Assembly (NCBI GenBank): GCA_026387085.1
Contig: JAPLMK010000088.1
Location: 1 to 37,513 of the forward strand
Reading direction: 5' to 3'
From: Candidatus Omnitrophota bacterium
GTDB lineage: Bacteria; Ratteibacteria; UBA8468; MWAK01
DNA: 37,513 bases
Position numbers and translations under genes: made by a program
Notes under the pieces: model-generated
Seen by the model: the letters and a program-made list of their open reading frames with translations, nothing else
Told to the model about the DNA's origin: nothing
The model's database searches: none
Shown here: piece after piece, positions 23,328 to 30,927 of the stretch
Position numbering within the stretch: position 1 is the stretch's first letter
Layout of the letters: each line of letters opens with the position of its first letter

Positions 23328-24452
23328 TTAAACCCAAATATTGTTTGTTTCCGAAATCCTGACCTTATCCAGCAGACGGACATTATAGATTCCGTCGTAG
23401 AAGGAAGGATTGGCTTGGCGGTTGTCCCGGATGCACTCCAGGAAATTTTCCAGGCAGTGGATATGTCCGCTGAGCCAGCCGCCGCTGAACTTTGGCCCGG
23501 GGAATGGAACGGCCGGTTTCGGATAACGGTTGACCGTTACCAGTTTTTTGAAACCGGCGCTGCCCCCGATTGGTTCATCCGGGTCGGACTGGTCGTAGAA
23601 TTCCAGGAAATTGGGCTCCATGGAATTAAAACGCAGGGCGCCGCGGGTCCCGTAAATCTCAAACCTTACTTCATCCTGAATTCCGGTCGCCACTTTTGAC
23701 GCTTCAATTACACCCAGGCACCCACTTTTCATCCGGGCGTTGATAATCACAAAATCCTCCGCCGTCACCTTTTCCATGGCTCCGTCTTTACCCGGCCTTT
23801 TCGGATAAAGAATCCGGCTGACCCCGGATATCCGGTCAAATTCTCCGGCCAGAAAACAAGCCAGGTCAACCGCGTGGCTGCCCAGGTCAGCCAATACGCC
23901 GCCGCCCATTTCCGCGTCCTGTTTCCAGCCCATCGGTTTTTTGGGGTCAACGCTTCCGGAGTGGTAATAAGCGATGCGGAAAGATATTATTTTTCCCAGA
24001 GCGCCCTTTTCAATCAGGTTTTTCGCTTTAAGGGTGGCCGGGTAGAAACGCAGGTGAAATGTCATCTGGTGGATTCCGGAATAATTCTGGAGGGCAGCCT
24101 CAATCGCTTGCGCTTCAAGACCGCTGCAAACAAGCGGCTTATCGCAGTAGATGTGTTTACCGGCGGTCAGGGCGGCCAGGACCTGTTCCCGGTGGAAAAT
24201 ATTAGGCGAGCAGATATGGATAATGTCAATCTTCGGGTGGTTTATCAATTCCCGGGAATCATTGGTGGCAAATTCAAAACCGAAATCGGATTTAGCTTGC
24301 TCGGCCGTCTCCCGGTGCGCCGTGCAGACACCGAATAGTTTTGCCTTCAGCGGTACCGGCCGGTAATAGAATTTAAGGTTTTCGTATCCGTAGGCGTGGA
24401 CACTACCGATGAATCCGAAGCCGATGATGCCGATGTTATAAATCTTTTCCAT
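23328..24452 (-). CDS. Gfo/Idh/MocA family oxidoreductase (with DKP motif)
   Basis: 374 aa; classic sugar dehydrogenase layout. Rossmann motif GFGFIGSVHAYGY sits at the N-terminus, followed by HICSPNIFHREQVLAALTAG, and the catalytic lysine is kept as CDKPLV. ADLGSHAVDLACFLAG is the usual dimer/substrate segment. It most resembles myo-inositol or glucose dehydrogenase relatives. It is the first gene of the minus-strand operon, divergent from DeoR; ATG 24452 is about 60 bases downstream of the predicted start site. An ORF extension of 26 codons would run through the promoter and is rejected. The substrate is unknown; it could oxidise the sugar before or after isomerisation. Confidence 0.87.
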   Translation of the reverse strand: MEKIYNIGIIGFGFIGSVHAYGYENLKFYYRPVPLKAKLFGVCTAHRETAEQAKSDFGFEFATNDSRELINHPKIDIIHICSPNIFHREQVLAALTAGKHIYCDKPLVCSGLEAQAIEAALQNYSGIHQMTFHLRFYPATLKAKNLIEKGALGKIISFRIAYYHSGSVDPKKPMGWKQDAEMGGGVLADLGSHAVDLACFLAGEFDRISGVSRILYPKRPGKDGAMEKVTAEDFVIINARMKSGCLGVIEASKVATGIQDEVRFEIYGTRGALRFNSMEPNFLEFYDQSDPDEPIGGSAGFKKLVTVNRYPKPAVPFPGPKFSGGWLSGHIHCLENFLECIRDNRQANPSFYDGIYNVRLLDKVRISETNNIWV

Positions 24453-24490
24453 CGCTTTATTAAGCCGCTGATTGTTGTGGGAAAATATAT

Positions 24491-24506
24491 CGAAACCAAA
24501 CGAAAC
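24491..24506. promoter_or_regulatory. Probable DeoR operator (CGAAAC direct repeat)
   Basis: CGAAAC occurs at 24491-24496 and 24501-24506, exactly one helical turn apart. Tandem CGAAA-like boxes are typical of several DeoR-family operators. The site lies upstream of the regulator's own -35 box and just downstream of the predicted start of the divergent operon, so binding could repress both directions. Confidence 0.5.
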
Positions 24507-24511
24507 TAATG

Positions 24512-24540
24512 TTGACAAAAATCTTAACATATAATAAAAT
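24512..24540 (+). promoter_or_regulatory. Promoter for deoR-kinase-aminotransferase
   Basis: TTGACA (24512-24517), 17-bp spacer, TAAAAT (24535-24540). The ATG of the regulator is at 24559 with AAGGA between. The promoter overlaps the opposite-facing promoter almost completely. Confidence 0.7.
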
Positions 24541-24549
24541 TAGTGTCAA
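24521..24549 (-). promoter_or_regulatory. Divergent promoter for the minus-strand catabolic operon
   Basis: On the minus strand TTGACA (24549-24544), 17-bp spacer, TAAGAT (24526-24521). It is interlaced with the plus-strand promoter, so RNA polymerase can occupy only one at a time. Transcription would start near 24514 and run through the CGAAAC repeat. Confidence 0.6.
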
Positions 24550-24558
24550 GGAAAATAA

Positions 24559-25347
24559 ATGGGCATAAATTCCCTTAAAAGGAAAGAGATGATACGTTCG
24601 GCAGTTGCCGGCCGCGGGGAGGTTTTGGTCTCGGAACTGGTTAAGCGGCTTGGCGTATCCGAGGTTACCATCCGTCGCTATCTGGAAGAGTTAGAAAAAG
24701 AAGGCGTCCTTACCCGTACTTACGGCGGGGCCATAAAGAACGAAGCCCGGATTTCTCCGGAATTCTTGTTCACCGAAAAATCCCAGCGCAACCTGGCGGA
24801 AAAGAAAGTGATCGCCCGGGCCGCCGTTAATCTTGTCCGGGAGGGCGAAACGATATTTTTAGATTCCGGAACCACCATCCTGGAACTCAGCCGTCTTCTG
24901 AAAAAAAGCCGGCTGAGTTTTACCGTTGCCACCACCTCGCTGCCAGTAGCCTCGGAATTATTTCCGTTGGAAAGAATCAAGGTGCTGCTGCTGGGTGGTT
25001 TTCTGAGACGGGAACTCTTTGATTTCTTCGGCCCCTTTTCCCGGGAAGAGTTGAGCCGGCTTACTTTCAACCAGGCCTTTTTGGGCGTGGATGGAATTTC
25101 CGGTCAGGAAGGTCTTACCACGACCGATTCCGTAACCGCCCTGATCGAAGAAACGGTTATTAAAAAAAGCCAGAAAATCAACATCCTGGCCGACCATTCC
25201 AAGATTGGACATATTGCGCTCATACCCTACGGCAACATTCAGGGTATTGCCAAAACAAAACGGCTGATAACCGATTCCGGCGCCGCGCCGGAAGAATTGC
25301 GTAATTTAAAGAAGATGGGGTTAGAAGTAATTGTGGTTAAAGTTTGA
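24559..25347 (+). CDS. DeoR-family transcriptional regulator
   Basis: 262 aa. The N-terminal winged helix-turn-helix shows VSELVKRLGVSEVTIRRYLE and then GVLTRTYGGA, the DeoR signature. The C-terminal sugar-phosphate sensor domain has IFLDSGTTILELSRLL, FLGVDGIS, GLTTTD and ILADHSKIG, all standard. DeoR members usually repress sugar operons and release DNA on binding a phosphorylated sugar. The gene is divergent from the large minus operon and heads the kinase-aminotransferase unit, so it probably controls both. AAGGA lies before ATG 24559. A tandem CGAAAC site 50-70 bp upstream is the likely operator. The effector is probably the product of the adjacent kinase. Confidence 0.92.
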   Translation: MGINSLKRKEMIRSAVAGRGEVLVSELVKRLGVSEVTIRRYLEELEKEGVLTRTYGGAIKNEARISPEFLFTEKSQRNLAEKKVIARAAVNLVREGETIFLDSGTTILELSRLLKKSRLSFTVATTSLPVASELFPLERIKVLLLGGFLRRELFDFFGPFSREELSRLTFNQAFLGVDGISGQEGLTTTDSVTALIEETVIKKSQKINILADHSKIGHIALIPYGNIQGIAKTKRLITDSGAAPEELRNLKKMGLEVIVVKV

Positions 25348-25356
25348 ATTTTAACT

Positions 25357-26643
25357 ATGGTTCTGGTTATTGACAGCGGAACGACAAATACCAAGGCGTT
25401 TCTTTTTGATAGAGCCGGTAAACCGGTCTGTGAATCCCGCTGTCCGACCGGAACGCTTCATCCCGGACCGGGAATGGTGGAACAGGAAGCGGAAGAATGG
25501 TGGCTGGCGGCTCTGTCCGCTGTTCAAAAAATACGGCGCGCCACAATTGGTTTGTCAAATATAAAAATCGACGCCATTATTACCAGCACCCAGGGCGGGA
25601 CCTTCGCTCCCCTGGACAAGGAACTGGAACCGCTTCGGCCCGGCATAACCTGGCTTGATAACCGCGCCAAATCCGAAGCCGGAAAACTAAACCGCCGGTA
25701 CGGAAAAACATTCTATCTTAAGACGGGTCACGTTCTCCGGGGCTGGTGTCCGATAATAGCCATTCCCTGGGTTAAAAAAAATGAACCGGAAATTTACCGG
25801 AAAACAGCCCGGATATCGTTTGTGGCAGACTACCTGAACTACAAAATGACCGGCCGGTTCTTTATCGATCAGACCGCGGCCGGCATGACTTCATTTTTCA
25901 ACGTTAAATCCGGAGCCTGGGATAGAAATCTTTTGGATATTACCGGAATAAAAAGTAATTTTTTGCCGGAAATTGTGTTGTCCGGCAAATCCGGAGGCAG
26001 ATTAAAAAGAGAGGCGGCAAAACTCTTAGGGCTTTCGGAAGGTATACCGGTTATTTCCGGCGGCCACGACCAGTACTGTGCCTCGCTGGGTGCCGGCGCG
26101 GTAAGCCCCGGAGATTGCTTACTTTCCTGCGGCACTGCCTGGGTTCTGCTGGTTTTAACCAGGGGACCGGTCTTCAAGCCAGGCTCGGACTGGACCCCGG
26201 GCCGACATTTCCAGCCGGGAACGTTTGGTCTGATGGGAGCGATTTCAAACGGCGGCGTCGTGCTTGATTGGATGCAGAAAACATTAAGGTTGTCTTCCCG
26301 GCGTCCGCTTTTGGTGCCGGGAAAAGAAAAAATGATTCAGGTCGTTTCCTGTTTTAGCGAAGGTAAAGGCGCCATCAAAAATCTTAATTTAGCCAGCAAA
26401 CCCCAAGATATCTACCGCGCAACACTTAAAGCGCTGGTACGGCAGGTTTCCGTTTATCTTAATCAGATTAAGAATGAGGTTGAAATAAAGCGCCTTTTTC
26501 TGGTCGGCGGGGGGGTGAAAGAACCGCTGCTACTCCCGATTCTTACGAAAATCACCGGCCTGAAGATCATAGTGCCGGATGTAAATGAGGCAGCCGCCAG
26601 AGGCGCAGCGTTCCTGGCCCTAAAATATTTGGAGGAAAAATAA
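25357..26643 (+). CDS. FGGY-family carbohydrate kinase
   Basis: A 428-aa sugar kinase of the ASKHA fold. The phosphate-1 loop is VIDSGTTNTKAF at residues 4-15; a TWLDNRA segment with Asp101 lies in the substrate region; catalytic Asp238 is in ISGGHDQY; the adenosine loop is FLVGGGVKEP near the C-terminus. It is shorter than FucK or RhaB (about 470-490 aa). Substrate specificity cannot be read; the neighbouring isomerase and aldolase suggest a ketose. It begins nine bases after the DeoR stop without a clear Shine-Dalgarno, which suggests reinitiation, and its TAA overlaps the next ATG (TAATG). Confidence 0.9.
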   Translation: MVLVIDSGTTNTKAFLFDRAGKPVCESRCPTGTLHPGPGMVEQEAEEWWLAALSAVQKIRRATIGLSNIKIDAIITSTQGGTFAPLDKELEPLRPGITWLDNRAKSEAGKLNRRYGKTFYLKTGHVLRGWCPIIAIPWVKKNEPEIYRKTARISFVADYLNYKMTGRFFIDQTAAGMTSFFNVKSGAWDRNLLDITGIKSNFLPEIVLSGKSGGRLKREAAKLLGLSEGIPVISGGHDQYCASLGAGAVSPGDCLLSCGTAWVLLVLTRGPVFKPGSDWTPGRHFQPGTFGLMGAISNGGVVLDWMQKTLRLSSRRPLLVPGKEKMIQVVSCFSEGKGAIKNLNLASKPQDIYRATLKALVRQVSVYLNQIKNEVEIKRLFLVGGGVKEPLLLPILTKITGLKIIVPDVNEAAARGAAFLALKYLEEK

Positions 26644-27992
26644 TGAGTTCCTGGGCAGAAGTTAACCTGAAGAAAGTTCCGGAAATCAAGGTATCGCCGC
26701 CCGGACCAAAGTCCCGGGAATACCATAATCGGGCCAGTAAATATATGAAGGGTTACTCCAGCCAAGTAAAACTCTTTCCGGTGGTTTTTGAGAAAGGACA
26801 TGGCGTCACCCTGAGCGATGTTGACGGCAACACCTACCTTGATTTTTCTTCCGGTATCTATGTAACCAGCCTGGGCCACTGCCATCCTAAAGTTAGCGAG
26901 GCGGTGGTAAAACACGCTAAGAACCTGATGAATTGCCATGACTTTACCACTCCAATCAAGATGAAGCTTTTAGAGAAGATGGCGCAGATTCTGCCGGGCG
27001 ACCTTTCCGGCATCCAGCTTTATGACAGCGGCACCACTGCGGTGGAAGCCGGCCTAAGGGCGATGAGGGCGGCCACCGGAAAATTTGAGTTCATCTCTTT
27101 CCACCGGGACTTTCACGGTAAGACGCTGGGCGCGGTGAGCCTGGCCGGCGTTGACAAGACCCAGGGTATGAGGGCGCCCGGTTTCTTTCTGGCGCCCCGG
27201 GGATACTGCTACCGGTGCGCCTTCAAGATGTCCTATCCGGAATGTAATCTTCACTGTGTTGATTATATTGAAACAGTTATCAAGAACGAAACGAGCGGTC
27301 AAGTGGCCGGTATAGTTCTGGAGCCAATTCAGGGTTGGGCCGGTTCTATCGTTCCGCCGGACGGCTGGATTCAGGGAATCCGAAAACTATGTGACAAGTA
27401 CGGAATACTTTTGATGGCCGACGAGGTCTTAACCTGCATGGCCCGGACCGGAAAGATGTTTGCCATGGAACACTGGAATACGGTGCCCGACGTGATAACC
27501 CTGGGCAAATCTTTCGGCAACGGTTTTCCGGTGACCGCTATGTGTGTTTCGGAAAAGTATAAAGAAAGTTTGGAAAAGATATCTGCTTCCACCAGTTACG
27601 GCGGAAACCCGATGGCCTGCGCGGCAGCCCTGGCTTCAATTGAAGTTATTGAAGAGGAAAATCTCTGCCAGCATTCAACGGAACTGGGTTGTTACATCCT
27701 CGGCCTGCTGGAAAAGATGAAGGAAAACCATCCTATTATCGGCGAGGTTCGGGGAAAGGGTTGCCTTCTGGGCATAGAACTGGTTAAGGACCGGAAAACG
27801 AAAGAACCTTTTGTGGAAGCCGGCCGGATGGTTTACCAGGAGGCGTTTAAGCGGGGCCTGGCCTGGGTACCGGCCGACCACATCCTGCGTCTTTCCCCGC
27901 CGATAATTATGGATAAAGAAACTGCGGCCAAAGGAGTTGAGATTATCGAAGAGGCGGTTAGTGTAACCGAACGCAAGTTATGCGCAACGTAA
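26643..27992 (+). CDS. Class III PLP aminotransferase with a four-cysteine insert
   Basis: 449 aa, fold-type I, subgroup of GABA, ornithine and beta-alanine aminotransferases. PLP lysine is Lys289 (ITLGKSFGNGFP), Asp260 is in LLMADEVLTC, and GTTAVEAGLRAMRAATG forms the phosphate-binding helix. An unusual stretch at 189-205 has four cysteines spaced C-x2-C-x8-C-x3-C, which could bind a metal or be structural. The start overlaps the kinase stop by one base, with GGAGG upstream. In this operon it may remove an amino group from an amino sugar fragment or an omega-amino acid. The amino donor and acceptor are unknown. It converges on the dinG gene. Confidence 0.87.
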   Translation: MSSWAEVNLKKVPEIKVSPPGPKSREYHNRASKYMKGYSSQVKLFPVVFEKGHGVTLSDVDGNTYLDFSSGIYVTSLGHCHPKVSEAVVKHAKNLMNCHDFTTPIKMKLLEKMAQILPGDLSGIQLYDSGTTAVEAGLRAMRAATGKFEFISFHRDFHGKTLGAVSLAGVDKTQGMRAPGFFLAPRGYCYRCAFKMSYPECNLHCVDYIETVIKNETSGQVAGIVLEPIQGWAGSIVPPDGWIQGIRKLCDKYGILLMADEVLTCMARTGKMFAMEHWNTVPDVITLGKSFGNGFPVTAMCVSEKYKESLEKISASTSYGGNPMACAAALASIEVIEEENLCQHSTELGCYILGLLEKMKENHPIIGEVRGKGCLLGIELVKDRKTKEPFVEAGRMVYQEAFKRGLAWVPADHILRLSPPIIMDKETAAKGVEIIEEAVSVTERKLCAT

Positions 27993-28019
27993 GAGGTTGT
28001 TTAGCGCCTTAATAGTATT

Positions 28020-30770
28020 TTATAACTGTTTGCAGGCATCCGCTAATTTCCGGTAGAAGGCCGGCGTGTCTTCAATTATCATCGAACATTCGGGCAAAGA
28101 ATCCAGCACCTCCGGATAATCATTCAGAATGCGCGGGTCAAAGATTATCACCGCGCCCCGGTCGGATTTGTTCCGGATAAGCCGGCCGAAGGACTGGCGC
28201 AGGCCGATGATTGCCAGCGGCAGGATATAGTCCTGGAAGGGCCGGCCGCCTTTTTTGCGAACCGCGTTCTGGCGGGCTTCTATCAGGGGGTCGGAACGGC
28301 TCGGGAAAGGCATCTTTTCAATCAGCACTGCCTTCAGTCCGGAAATGTCCACGCCTTCCTGAAAACTCTTAGAGCCTAATAACAACATATTTCCGCTTGC
28401 TCCTTTCAGTGTTTCCACTAGGAAATTGCGGTAACCGTCTATGTTCTGGCAGAGCACCGCCACCCCTGTTTTTTCCAGGTCTTCTTTTATCTTACCGTAA
28501 ACATCTTCCATCCGGGAACGCGCCGAAAAGAGCGCCAGTTGTTTGCCGCCCAGGGCCAGAGCCGTTCTTTTTATGCCTTCGGCCAGCGCGGAAACAAAGA
28601 TACCCGGGTGGTCGTTGTAGTCGTAGCGCTGGAAATTTCTGGGGATGGCCAGGATGGACTGATTGGAAAAGTCAAAAGGCGAATCAATTTTAGCAGTTGT
28701 GACGGCCGGTAGTCCGGCCAGGCCCATCCGGTTCAGGAAAAAATCAAACTTTCCGGATACGGTCAGGGTAGCCGAGGCGCAGACCAGGGTTTTTAGATTG
28801 GCAAAGAGGCGTTCGCGTAAAAAAAGGTCAACCTCCACCGGCATTGCCCGGGCGAGCCATGTCAGGGTTTGGCGTGACTGAGAGTTCCACGAGGTGTCCT
28901 TTTTGCGGGCAAAGGCAACGTAGTTTTCCTGCGGGCTGAAGACAAACGCCAGGTCTTCCCTAAGGTTTGTGAATTCCAGTTGGAGCCCGGACAGCACCAG
29001 TTTTCGCTCGGCCGATTCATCGGTTAGTTCGCCGGTCCGGTCGGAACTGATTTTTCCGAACTGCGCTTCCAATTCCTGCCAGGATATCTGAAAATTTTGC
29101 CGGGCAAGTTCAATCTCCGGCCAGCGGTTATCTTTCTTTAGGTTGTTAATATTTATCGTTCCGTATTCCGGCAGCAGCCGGACCATTCCGTTAGAAAACT
29201 GCTGCCAGAGCTTCCTTATTTCCGGTATCATTTTCCTGGTTTCAGCCGAAGCCCGGTTACGGTTTTTCTCGCCCGTCAGGAAAGCGCTGAGCTCCGAGAG
29301 GATTCCGATTACTTGTTCGCTTTCTATATCCCGGCTGTAACTTTCCGAAGCGGCGTCTTCGATGTTCTGGGCTTCGTCCAGGATAAGGTGTTGAAATTCC
29401 GGAAACCAGGCCGGTGGCGAAAGGGTCAGGGCGTGGTTGGAGATGATCAGGTCGGAATTTTCGGCGGCGATCCGCGCTTTTTGATAAAAACAACTTCGGT
29501 AAAAAGAACAGTTGCGGTTAAGGCAGGTCTTGGCGCTTCCTTTCATTTCATCCAGCCAGTTCTTCAGGTCGGGGAATCGTTGCTGCATAAAAGAGGATGT
29601 CTCCTCCAGAATGCCTTCTGCGCTTTTGTGGCGAAAAGAGAGCAGGTAGGCGAGCGCCGTCTCATTTTTAGGGAAGAGGCTGGGGTTGTTTTCGTAGATA
29701 TTATGGAACCGGCGCTGGCAGAAATAATTTTCTTTACCCAGCAGCCGGCTGGCGCGCCATTTTAAACCGGGCAGGTGTTCTTTCAGGAACGGGAGTTCTT
29801 TTTCCCAAACCTGGGTTTGAAGATTTCTGGTGTTGGTGGATATTACCACGTGCCGGCGGTTTGTCGTTGCGAAGATGAGGGCCGGAATCAGGTATGCCAG
29901 GGTTTTTCCTACGCCGGTCGGCGCTTCCACCACTAATTTCGTAGAATCATTAAAAGCGGCGCAGACCAGCTTCGCCATCTCTAACTGCTGGGGCCGGTGT
30001 TCGTAGTTAGCCAATTTCGTCAGGAACCCGTTTTTGTCCAAAAGACGGGTTATTTCCTCTTCTTTTAGCGGTACGGTGAATTCTTCCGGCTCGGCTTTTT
30101 CGCGCCAACCGTTTTCTTCGTTTACTTTTGAGTTTTTCTTTTCGGAGTGCGTCCCTTTTAAGTTTGCCGAAGAGATTTCCCGGAATAATTCCGACAAAAG
30201 CGGTTCTGTTCCGGCCACCAGCCGTGCCATATTTTCCAGCAATAAGCGGTCGCCCGGCTCTGCTCGGTCAATGACCGCCCAGAGGAGCTTAAAGGTTTGC
30301 CGGGCGTCAGAAAGGCTGCGGTGCGCTTCGGTTTCATTGAAAAATTTCTGGGCCAGGACCCGCAGGCTGTAGTGCTTTTCAACCGGCAGGATTAAAGCGG
30401 TCAGAATTGCGGTGTCCAGGGTCTGGTTGGGCAAATCAAGGCCGGCGGCTTTTAAGAAGGAAAGGTCAAAATTGAGGTTGTGGCCGACCAGCGGACAATC
30501 GCCGATAAATTCCCGTAATTCGCCGAGGACGGACTGCAATTCCCGGCCTTTTTCTGAAACTTCCGCTTCGGTAATGCCGGTGAGCCGGACGACAAACGAT
30601 GGAATTGGTATGCCGGGCGTGACCAGGGCTTCAAATTCGGCTACTTCTTTCCGGCCTTTTGTCTTCAGGGCGCCGATCTCGATAATCCGGTCCTGGTTTG
30701 AGTTAAGCCCGGTTGTTTCCAGGTCCAGAAACACCACTGTTTTATCCGGCCAAATCAAATTTTTTGTCAT
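28020..30770 (-). CDS. dinG: DinG-type Fe-S helicase with N-terminal DnaQ-like 3'-5' exonuclease
   Basis: A 916-aa fusion. The exonuclease domain (1-170) has DEDDh motifs: Asp16 and Glu18 in FLDLETTG, Asp102 in HNLNFDLSFL, and His150 with Asp155 in HRSLSDARQ. The superfamily 2 helicase follows, with Q-motif-like HRPQQLEM, Walker A APTGVGKT at 283-290 and DEAQ box at 465-468. Cys351, Cys416, Cys421 and Cys427 are placed like the XPD/DinG iron-sulfur ligands. This domain order is known from Gram-positive and other DinG proteins. The role is DNA repair or R-loop and G-quadruplex unwinding. A TTG start at 30824 is possible, but ATG 30770 matches the family start. It separates the two catabolic gene groups and has no link to them. 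Confidence 0.92.
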   Translation of the reverse strand: MTKNLIWPDKTVVFLDLETTGLNSNQDRIIEIGALKTKGRKEVAEFEALVTPGIPIPSFVVRLTGITEAEVSEKGRELQSVLGELREFIGDCPLVGHNLNFDLSFLKAAGLDLPNQTLDTAILTALILPVEKHYSLRVLAQKFFNETEAHRSLSDARQTFKLLWAVIDRAEPGDRLLLENMARLVAGTEPLLSELFREISSANLKGTHSEKKNSKVNEENGWREKAEPEEFTVPLKEEEITRLLDKNGFLTKLANYEHRPQQLEMAKLVCAAFNDSTKLVVEAPTGVGKTLAYLIPALIFATTNRRHVVISTNTRNLQTQVWEKELPFLKEHLPGLKWRASRLLGKENYFCQRRFHNIYENNPSLFPKNETALAYLLSFRHKSAEGILEETSSFMQQRFPDLKNWLDEMKGSAKTCLNRNCSFYRSCFYQKARIAAENSDLIISNHALTLSPPAWFPEFQHLILDEAQNIEDAASESYSRDIESEQVIGILSELSAFLTGEKNRNRASAETRKMIPEIRKLWQQFSNGMVRLLPEYGTININNLKKDNRWPEIELARQNFQISWQELEAQFGKISSDRTGELTDESAERKLVLSGLQLEFTNLREDLAFVFSPQENYVAFARKKDTSWNSQSRQTLTWLARAMPVEVDLFLRERLFANLKTLVCASATLTVSGKFDFFLNRMGLAGLPAVTTAKIDSPFDFSNQSILAIPRNFQRYDYNDHPGIFVSALAEGIKRTALALGGKQLALFSARSRMEDVYGKIKEDLEKTGVAVLCQNIDGYRNFLVETLKGASGNMLLLGSKSFQEGVDISGLKAVLIEKMPFPSRSDPLIEARQNAVRKKGGRPFQDYILPLAIIGLRQSFGRLIRNKSDRGAVIIFDPRILNDYPEVLDSLPECSMIIEDTPAFYRKLADACKQL

Positions 30771-30843
30771 TGCGTTACACCCGCCATATTTTCTATTATA
30801 ACCGCTAGCGTAAGGCGCAGGCAATCAGTCCGACGTTGTTGTT

Positions 30844-30872
30844 TTGACGCCGAATGGTAAATCAGATAAAAT
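30844..30872 (+). promoter_or_regulatory. Promoter for the second catabolic operon
   Basis: TTGACG (30844-30849), 17-bp spacer, TAAAAT (30867-30872), some 55 bp before the start codon of the MttB-like gene. No CGAAAC-type tandem site is seen here, so control may differ from that of the DeoR locus. Confidence 0.65.
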
Positions 30873-30927
30873 ATTTAGGTAGATGATAGTTTATTGAGCA
30901 ACTAAAAAGTACGAAGGAAACGGGAAA

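Noticed and set aside
21085..26643. Sulfoquinovose (sulfo-EMP) pathway, suggested by DeoR plus class I aldolase
   Set aside because: The isomerase is AraA-type and the kinase FGGY, not the YihS and PfkB-type enzymes; no GH31 sulfoquinovosidase or sulfonate exporter is seen.
30771..30824. Upstream TTG start of the DinG-type helicase
   Set aside because: The extra 18 residues do not resemble the exonuclease domain; ATG 30770 gives the normal start shortly before FLDLETTG.
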